DNA of 16,569 nucleotides from NCBI GenBank assembly GCA_900553545.1, contig USDP01000017.1:1-16569 (forward strand). The letters are read 5' to 3'. Made by a program: the position numbers and the translations under genes. Position 1 is the first letter of the stretch, and the number at the start of each line of letters is the position of its first letter. The stretch comes from an uncultured Eubacteriales bacterium. GTDB taxonomy: Bacteria > Bacillota > Clostridia > Oscillospirales > Oscillospiraceae. The notes under the pieces are model-generated. The model was not told where the DNA came from. It was given only the letters and a program-made list of their open reading frames with translations, and did not search any database. Below, piece by piece: positions 12,186-16,569 of the stretch.

Positions 12186-14129
12186 ATGGGACAGGAACCA
12201 AAGAACGCGAACCAGACGCCGGAGCTTTCCGTCGGCGATCAGATCAAGGTGCGGCGCGAGAAGCTGGCGCAGCTCCAGGCCGAGGGGCATGACCCCTTCC
12301 AGCTGACGAAATTTGTCTGCACGTCCAACGCCGAGGAGATCAAAGCGCATTTTGACGAGATGGAGGGCAAGCCCGTCTCGATCGCGGGGCGCATGATGTC
12401 CAAGCGCGGCATGGGCAAGGTCTCCTTCTGCGATCTTCAGGACAAGACGGGCCGCATCCAGCTCTACGCCCGCAAGGACGAGATGGACGAGGAGGACTAT
12501 AACCGCTTCAAGAAATACGACATCGGCGACATCGTCGGCATCGACGGCGAGGTCTTCCGCACGCAGCGCGGCGAGATGAGCGTCCGCGCGAAGAAGATCA
12601 CGCTGCTCAGCAAATCCCTGCTGCCGCTGCCCGAGAAGTTCCATGGCCTGACCGACAAGGAGACGCGCTATCGTCAGCGTTATGTCGACCTGATCGTCAA
12701 CCCCGAGGTCAAGCGCAACTTCATCATCCGCTCGCAGTTCATCAAGCATCTGCGGGATTATCTGGACAACATGGGCTATATCGAGGTCGAGACGCCGGTG
12801 CTGAACACCATCGCCGGCGGCGCGGCGGCACGCCCGTTCATCACGCACCACAACACGCTCGACATCGATATGTACATGCGCATCGCGACCGAGCTGCCGC
12901 TCAAGCGGCTGATCGTCGGCGGGATGGATCGCGTGTATGAGGTAGGCCGTATTTTCCGCAACGAGGGCATGGACCCCAAGCACAACCCCGAGTTCACGAC
13001 CGTCGAGCTGTATCAGGCGTATGCCGATTTCCACGACATGATGGACATCGCCGAGGGCGTTTACACCACCTTCGCGCAGAAATATCTCGGCAGCTATGAG
13101 CTGGAGTGGATGGGCGAAAAGATCAATTTGGCGCCCGGCTGGCCGCGGCTGACGATGGTGGAAGCCGTCAAGCAGTTTGTCGGCGTCGATTTCGGTGCGA
13201 TCACCGATGACGCAGAGGCCGTGGCTGCGGCGAACGCGGTTGGCGTCGAACTGGCGGACGCCGCAGAGAAGACGTGGGGCAACGCGCTCTACGCCTGCTT
13301 CGACCAGAAGGTCGAGGAGCATCTCGTCCAGCCGACGTTCATCACGATGTACCCGGTCGAGGTTTCGCCGCTGACGAAGCGCAGCCCTGTCGACCCGCGC
13401 CTGACCGAGCGGTTTGAATTCTTCATCTGCCGCAGCGAGATGGGCAACGCCTATTCCGAGCTGAACGACCCGATCGACCAGCGGGAACGCTTCATGAAGC
13501 AGGTCGAGCAGCGCGAGCGCGGCGACGACGAGACCGAAATGCTCGACGAGGATTTCCTGACGGCGCTCGAGTATGGCATGCCGCCCACGGGCGGTATGGG
13601 CATGGGCATCGACCGCGCGGTCATGCTCTTCACCGGAGCCGACTCCATCCGCGACGTCATCCTGTTCCCCACAATGAAGCCGCTCGATATGCCGAAGAAA
13701 GAAAATACAAAGGCAGAAGCCGCTCCCGCAGCGCCTGTTGCGGAGGAGAAGATCGACTTCTCCAAGGTCGAGATTGAGCCGCTGTTCAAGGACTTTGTGG
13801 ACTTCGAGACGTTCTCTAAGTCCGACTTCCGCGCCGTCAAGGTCAAGTCCTGCGAAGCGGTCAAAAAGTCCAAAAAACTCCTGAAATTCGTGCTGGATGA
13901 CGGAACTGGCACTGACAGAGTGATTCTTTCCGGCATCCACGAATACTACGAGCCGGAAGAATTGGTCGGCAAAACGTGCGTCGCCATCACAAATCTGCCG
14001 CCCAGACCCATGATGGGCATCGAATCCTGTGGTATGCTGATCTCCGCCGTTCACCACGAGGAAGGCGCTGAAAAGCTCCATCTTCTGATGGTCGATCCTC
14101 ACATTCCGGCGGGCGCTAAAATGTATTAA
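12186..14129 (+). CDS. lysS: Lysyl-tRNA synthetase (class II) fused to a C-terminal tRNA-binding domain
   Basis: A 647-residue enzyme that charges tRNA-Lys. Residues 1 to about 500 are a complete class II LysRS: an OB-fold anticodon-binding domain (about 50-155), class II motif 2 at RIFRNEG (from residue 255) with HNPEFTTVE, and motif 3 at GMGMGIDRA (from about 470) ending in DSIRDVILFPTMKP. This already equals the usual bacterial length of about 500. A Lys/Ala/Pro/Glu-rich linker follows, then from about residue 538 an EMAP/CsaA/MetRS-C-type tRNA-binding domain: SKSDFRAVKVKSCEAV, DRVILSGIHEYY, LVGKTCVAITNLPPRPMMG, ESCGMLISA, PAGAKMY. Such domains normally occur on MetRS, PheRS or as free proteins. 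The reading frame is continuous through the joint. Codons in the added domain (AGA, GGA, ACA, CTT) are less GC-biased than in the core. AAGGA precedes the ATG. Confidence 0.95.
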   Translation: MGQEPKNANQTPELSVGDQIKVRREKLAQLQAEGHDPFQLTKFVCTSNAEEIKAHFDEMEGKPVSIAGRMMSKRGMGKVSFCDLQDKTGRIQLYARKDEMDEEDYNRFKKYDIGDIVGIDGEVFRTQRGEMSVRAKKITLLSKSLLPLPEKFHGLTDKETRYRQRYVDLIVNPEVKRNFIIRSQFIKHLRDYLDNMGYIEVETPVLNTIAGGAAARPFITHHNTLDIDMYMRIATELPLKRLIVGGMDRVYEVGRIFRNEGMDPKHNPEFTTVELYQAYADFHDMMDIAEGVYTTFAQKYLGSYELEWMGEKINLAPGWPRLTMVEAVKQFVGVDFGAITDDAEAVAAANAVGVELADAAEKTWGNALYACFDQKVEEHLVQPTFITMYPVEVSPLTKRSPVDPRLTERFEFFICRSEMGNAYSELNDPIDQRERFMKQVEQRERGDDETEMLDEDFLTALEYGMPPTGGMGMGIDRAVMLFTGADSIRDVILFPTMKPLDMPKKENTKAEAAPAAPVAEEKIDFSKVEIEPLFKDFVDFETFSKSDFRAVKVKSCEAVKKSKKLLKFVLDDGTGTDRVILSGIHEYYEPEELVGKTCVAITNLPPRPMMGIESCGMLISAVHHEEGAEKLHLLMVDPHIPAGAKMY

Positions 14130-14140
14130 ACAATTCTTCA

Positions 14141-14180
14141 ACACTCGGTCGCGCAGACGCGCGGCCGGGTGTTTCTGCTT
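14141..14180 (+). terminator. Intrinsic terminator of greA-lysS
   Basis: A 14-bp stem ACACTCGGTCGCGC / GCGCGGCCGGGTGT with two G-U pairs and a 4-base AGAC loop, followed by TTCTGCTT. It lies 12 bases after the lysS stop. The U tract is interrupted, but the stem is strong. Confidence 0.75.
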
Positions 14181-14207
14181 GCAAATCGGGGGAAAGTACG
14201 CTATGAT
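14179..14207 (+). promoter_or_regulatory. Sigma-A promoter of the zinc-ribbon membrane protein gene
   Basis: TTGCAA (14179-14184), a 17-base spacer, TATGAT (14202-14207). The -35 box starts within the tail of the preceding terminator. The start codon is at 14265. Confidence 0.65.
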
Positions 14208-14264
14208 AGGTCTGGAAAGAGAAACCAGAAAGAGAAGCCTGAATAAAGAAAAGGAGGACTGCCC

Positions 14265-14879
14265 ATGCAATGCCCGAAATGCCGCGCGGCCATGCCGAAT
14301 GGCGCGAAATACTGCACGGAGTGCGGCGCGAAGCTCCCCGTTCAGCCCGATTCCGTCCCCAACGTCCCGCAGCCGGCCATTCAGGAGGCCCCGGCCTATG
14401 AGGCACAGCCTGTCATGACCGAAGCGCCGCCTGCGCAGGAATTGCAGCCGTGCGGGATGAAGTGGTACAAATTTTTGATCTATTTTGCGCTCTGGGCTGG
14501 CGCGATTGTCAATCTCATCGATTCCCTTCAATTCTTCACCGGAAGCATCCTCGGTGACGATGTTGAAATACTCTATGCATACTATCCCCTATTGAAGGTG
14601 CTAAATCTTGCGTTTGCCCTGATCCTGGTCACCTACGCAGTCTTCGCAATCTACACGCGCTACCGGCTGGCGCAGTTCCGCCAAAATGGACCGGCCTGCC
14701 TTCATGCGCTCTACCTTGTGCAGCTCGCCATGGTGCTGATCTACTGGCTTGCAGGCAGCCTAATTCTCGGGGAATGGCTCGACCTTGCAAGCGGTTTTAG
14801 CGATCTGATCAGTTCCATCGTCATTCTATGCATCAACATCGTCTATTTCCGCAAGCGGAAGCACCTATTCGTCAACTGA
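14265..14879 (+). CDS. Membrane protein with N-terminal zinc ribbon
   Basis: A 204-residue protein of unknown function. The N-terminus is a compact zinc ribbon, CPKC (C3, C6) and CTEC (C17, C20), followed by a Pro/Ala/Glu-rich disordered linker (about 26-63). Four hydrophobic segments follow (about 68-88, 105-128, 145-168 and 173-195), ending in a basic tail (YFRKRKHLFVN). Zinc-ribbon/transmembrane proteins of this layout are abundant in Clostridia; no specific family name can be given. An AGGAGG ribosome binding site 7 bases before the ATG is close to ideal. It is a single-gene unit with its own promoter and terminator. The base composition of the membrane part is somewhat more AT-rich than its neighbours. 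Confidence 0.82.
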   Translation: MQCPKCRAAMPNGAKYCTECGAKLPVQPDSVPNVPQPAIQEAPAYEAQPVMTEAPPAQELQPCGMKWYKFLIYFALWAGAIVNLIDSLQFFTGSILGDDVEILYAYYPLLKVLNLAFALILVTYAVFAIYTRYRLAQFRQNGPACLHALYLVQLAMVLIYWLAGSLILGEWLDLASGFSDLISSIVILCINIVYFRKRKHLFVN

Positions 14880-14903
14880 CGGCGGATAAAATCCGCCGTT
14901 TTT
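14879..14903 (+). terminator. Intrinsic terminator overlapping the zinc-ribbon gene stop
   Basis: A 9-bp stem ACGGCGGAT / ATCCGCCGT with a 3-base AAA loop runs into TTTTT. The stem begins at the last base of the TGA stop codon. It lies only 41 bases before the start of the next gene. Confidence 0.88.
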
Positions 14904-14943
14904 GCAGAAACTGACTGCAAACACAGCATCTGGAGGGTTTTCT

Positions 14944-15918
14944 ATGTGTACGGCGTTGACTTATCTGTCCGGCGATTTTTACATGGGCCGGACGCTCGAC
15001 TATGAGCGCGGCTACGGCGAAGAGGTCGTCGTGACGCCGCGCGCCTATCCGTTCGCGTTCCGGCACGAAGGACTCTGTGCGCAGCACTATGCCATCATCG
15101 GCACGGCCTGCGTCGCAGACGGCTATCCGCTCTACTACGACGCGGTGAACGAAAAGGGCCTCGGCATGGCCGGGCTGAACTTCGTCGGCAACGCGGCGTA
15201 TGCAGCGCCTTGTGCGGGCAAGCGCAACGTGGCGCAGTTTGAATTCATCCCGTGGCTGTTGGGCCGCTGCGCCGGTCTCGCGGAGGCACGGGCGGCGCTG
15301 GCAGAGCTGAACCTGGTCGGCACGCCGTTCAGCGCCCACTTCCCTGCCGCGCAGCTCCACTGGCTCGTGGCAGACCGGACGGGCGCGCTCGTGGTCGAGT
15401 CCATGGCGGACGGGCTGCACGTCTACGACTGCCCGGAGGGCGTCCTGACGAACAATCCGCCCTTCCCCATCCAGCACTTCGGCCTGAACCGCTACATGGG
15501 CCTCTCGCCGCGTCAGCCGGAGAATCGATTTTCTGACCAGCTGGAGCTTTCGGCGTTCAGCCGCGGCATGGGCGCGCTGGGTCTGCCGGGCGACCTCAGC
15601 TCCGGCTCGCGCTTCGTGCGTGCGGCGTTCGTCCGGGCCAATTCGCGCTCGGGCGAGAGCGAAGCGGCGCGCGTCGGACAGTTTTTCCACATCCTCGGCG
15701 CGGTCGAGCAGCAGAAGGGCTGCTGCGAGGTGCGGCCCGGTGAGTTTGAGCACACGATCTACACCTCCTGCTGGAACGCACAGCGCGGCGTCTATTACTA
15801 CACGACCTACGGCTGCCGCCAGATTCACGCCGTGGACATGCACCGAGAAAATCTCGACAGCACATCTCTCGCGCGCTATCCCATGCAAACAGATGAGCCG
15901 ATCCAATTCCAAAATTGA
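14944..15918 (+). CDS. Choloylglycine hydrolase family protein, probable bile salt hydrolase
   Basis: A 324-residue Ntn-hydrolase. The initiator Met is followed directly by the nucleophile C2, which is exposed by removal of Met1. The other active-site residues of bile salt hydrolases are present at matching places: R16 and D19 in GRTLDYE, N79 in GLGMAGLNF, N170 in VLTNNPPF and R223 in SSGSRFVRAAF. Length and the GMGALGLPGD loop favour bile salt hydrolase, which cleaves glycine or taurine from conjugated bile acids in the cytoplasm, over penicillin V acylase; specificity is not proven by sequence. The ATG at 14944 is fixed by the need for Cys at position 2 and has GGAGG 8 bases upstream. No good promoter is visible in the 40-base gap after the preceding terminator. 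Strong terminator downstream. A bile salt hydrolase would fit a gut habitat. Confidence 0.9.
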   Translation: MCTALTYLSGDFYMGRTLDYERGYGEEVVVTPRAYPFAFRHEGLCAQHYAIIGTACVADGYPLYYDAVNEKGLGMAGLNFVGNAAYAAPCAGKRNVAQFEFIPWLLGRCAGLAEARAALAELNLVGTPFSAHFPAAQLHWLVADRTGALVVESMADGLHVYDCPEGVLTNNPPFPIQHFGLNRYMGLSPRQPENRFSDQLELSAFSRGMGALGLPGDLSSGSRFVRAAFVRANSRSGESEAARVGQFFHILGAVEQQKGCCEVRPGEFEHTIYTSCWNAQRGVYYYTTYGCRQIHAVDMHRENLDSTSLARYPMQTDEPIQFQN

Positions 15919-15930
15919 TGTCCCTGTTTT

Positions 15931-15961
15931 CGCCCCCATCCGCTTGGATGGGGGCGTTTTT
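15931..15961 (+). terminator. Intrinsic terminator of the bile salt hydrolase gene
   Basis: A perfect 11-bp stem CGCCCCCATCC / GGATGGGGGCG with a GCTT loop followed by TTTTT. It starts 12 bases after the stop codon. Confidence 0.93.
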
Positions 15962-16184
15962 CATGTGCCTTGACGCCGCTGAAAGGGGCAAAAATTTTTT
16001 CAAAAAAAGCGATATTCTGATAGTCGTCTTGATGTGTTAATTATTTCTATTTATATCCGAATTTATCCCTCAAAACACTGCCTTGCAGATTCATTGGTGA
16101 AAAGCAATAGTTTTTTTTATTTCGTTTTTGTAGAATCCGTGAAAATTCAAAAAGGTGACTATTCTATTTTTGTGCAGTTTCATG

Positions 16185-16200
16185 CGTCAAAACGTCAAAA
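16185..16200. repeat. Perfect 8-bp tandem repeat upstream of the ABC transporter gene
   Basis: CGTCAAAA occurs twice in direct tandem, about 30 bases before the start codon. It may be a regulator-binding site; chance cannot be excluded in this AT-rich spacer (15962-16230), which otherwise shows no gene and no convincing promoter. Confidence 0.35.
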
Positions 16201-16230
16201 ATGTGTTTCAAAAAAGAGGCAGGTTTTGTT

Positions 16231-16569
16231 ATGCAGAATATCAGCAAGAGCTTCTTTGGCGTTCGGGTGCTGTTTGACGTCAATTTCCGCGTCCGGCGTG
16301 GGGAGGTTCACGCACTGCTCGGCGAAAACGGCGCGGGCAAATCTACGCTGACCAAGATTTTATCTGCGGTCTACCGCAAGGAGAGCGGCGAGATCATCCT
16401 CGACGGCAAGCCCCTGCACACGGATTCGCCCCGCGCGGCCATGGACGCCGGCGTCAGCGTCATCTTTCAGGAATTCAATCTGAATCCGCACGCCACCATT
16501 CCAGATGATGGAGCGGCTGCTGGCAAACGGTTATCAGGGCTGGTTCATGCTGGAAAACTACTACAGCCA
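16231..16569 (+). CDS. Sugar-type ABC transporter ATP-binding protein, truncated by the window end
   Basis: The N-terminus of an ATPase of the RbsA/MglA monosaccharide-transporter type. It opens with MQNISKSFFGVRVL, then Walker A GENGAGKST (about residues 31-39), ILDGKPL, and the Q-loop region VSVIFQEFNLNPHATI. Full-length members have about 500 residues and two ATPase domains, so only the first part is present. GAGGCAGG precedes the ATG at 16231; an in-frame ATG at 16201 would add ten residues unlike the family. Family resemblance stops near base 16500. The remaining in-frame residues (PDDGAAAGKRLSG...) do not look like an ABC ATPase, while another frame does look like a different protein. 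The tail is therefore probably a joint with unrelated sequence. Confidence 0.8.
   Translation, partial: MQNISKSFFGVRVLFDVNFRVRRGEVHALLGENGAGKSTLTKILSAVYRKESGEIILDGKPLHTDSPRAAMDAGVSVIFQEFNLNPHATIPDDGAAAGKRLSGLVHAGKLLQP
16496..16569 (+). pseudogene. Fragment resembling the C-terminal part of a sugar phosphate isomerase/epimerase
   Basis: In the frame starting at 16496, shifted relative to the ABC ATPase, the translation reads PFQMMERLLANGYQGWFMLENYYS. The GYxGWFxxENYY pattern is typical of the late strands of xylose-isomerase-like TIM-barrel enzymes. No start is visible and the fragment runs off the edge. It is either a gene fused by deletion or an assembly joint. Confidence 0.4.

Noticed and set aside
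13674..13800. Possible frameshift or missed stop between the LysRS core and the added domain
   Set aside because: The frame is continuous, the linker is a plausible Lys/Ala/Pro/Glu linker, and there is no new start with a ribosome binding site for the added domain.
12024..14531. Long minus-strand open frame of about 835 codons opposite lysS
   Set aside because: Same reason: it covers greA, lysS and part of the next gene in antisense, and its residue composition is that of a shadow frame.
1..16569. Window length of 16569, the same as the human mitochondrial genome
   Set aside because: Coincidence: the gene content is entirely bacterial, with no mitochondrial genes.
1..16569. CRISPR array, transposase, toxin-antitoxin pair or phage gene
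   Set aside because: I looked for regularly spaced repeats and for characteristic proteins on both strands and found none.

Overview
The window reads as a piece of chromosome from a Gram-positive anaerobe of the class Clostridia, most likely an Oscillospiraceae/Ruminococcaceae-type gut bacterium. The support is a GC-rich coding bias, strong AGGAGG-type ribosome binding sites, sigma-A style promoters, an FMN riboswitch in front of a RibU-type ECF transporter gene, an ftsE-ftsX-M23-ctp-greA-lysS gene order, and a bile-salt-hydrolase-like gene. The family-level assignment is inference. Both window ends look like breakpoints: the left end carries the 5' half of a tRNA-Ser(CGA) running into unrelated sequence, and the right end carries an ABC-transporter gene whose homology stops abruptly about 70 bases before the edge.

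Left third (1-5291), mostly minus strand: tRNA-Ser 5' half with its own promoter; a small membrane protein with a C-terminal zinc ribbon; a membrane-anchored metallophosphoesterase; a cluster of palindromes and a terminator; an overlapping gene pair for a PAP2-type phosphatase and a YjdF-like membrane protein; and ribU under an FMN riboswitch with terminator. Facing ribU, and sharing its -35 region, is a plus-strand SLOG-domain (YpsA-type) gene. It converges on a DUF4830-type lipoprotein/secreted protein gene.

Middle (5375-11602), plus strand: an RsuA-type 16S rRNA pseudouridine synthase, then a PucR/CdaR-type regulator directly followed by ftsE, ftsX, an EnvC/CwlO-like M23 peptidase with coiled coil, and a CtpB-like S41 protease. 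FtsEX are expected to control the M23 hydrolase across the membrane, so this is a cell-wall remodelling module with a transcription regulator at its head.

Right third (11599-16569), plus strand: a consensus promoter on the ctp stop codon starts a greA-lysS unit. LysS carries a C-terminal EMAP/CsaA-type tRNA-binding domain that is not part of the standard bacterial enzyme and has a different codon style. A zinc-ribbon membrane protein gene and a choloylglycine-hydrolase-family gene follow, each with a good terminator. An AT-rich spacer then leads to the truncated sugar-type ABC ATPase.

The most useful second-look items are the broken tRNA-Ser (probable integration site or assembly joint), the LysRS-TRBD fusion, the probable chimeric right end, the long inverted repeat between the DUF4830 and rsuA genes, and the back-to-back promoters sharing one -35 region. 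I did not find a CRISPR array, a transposase, a phage gene or a clearly new multi-gene system.
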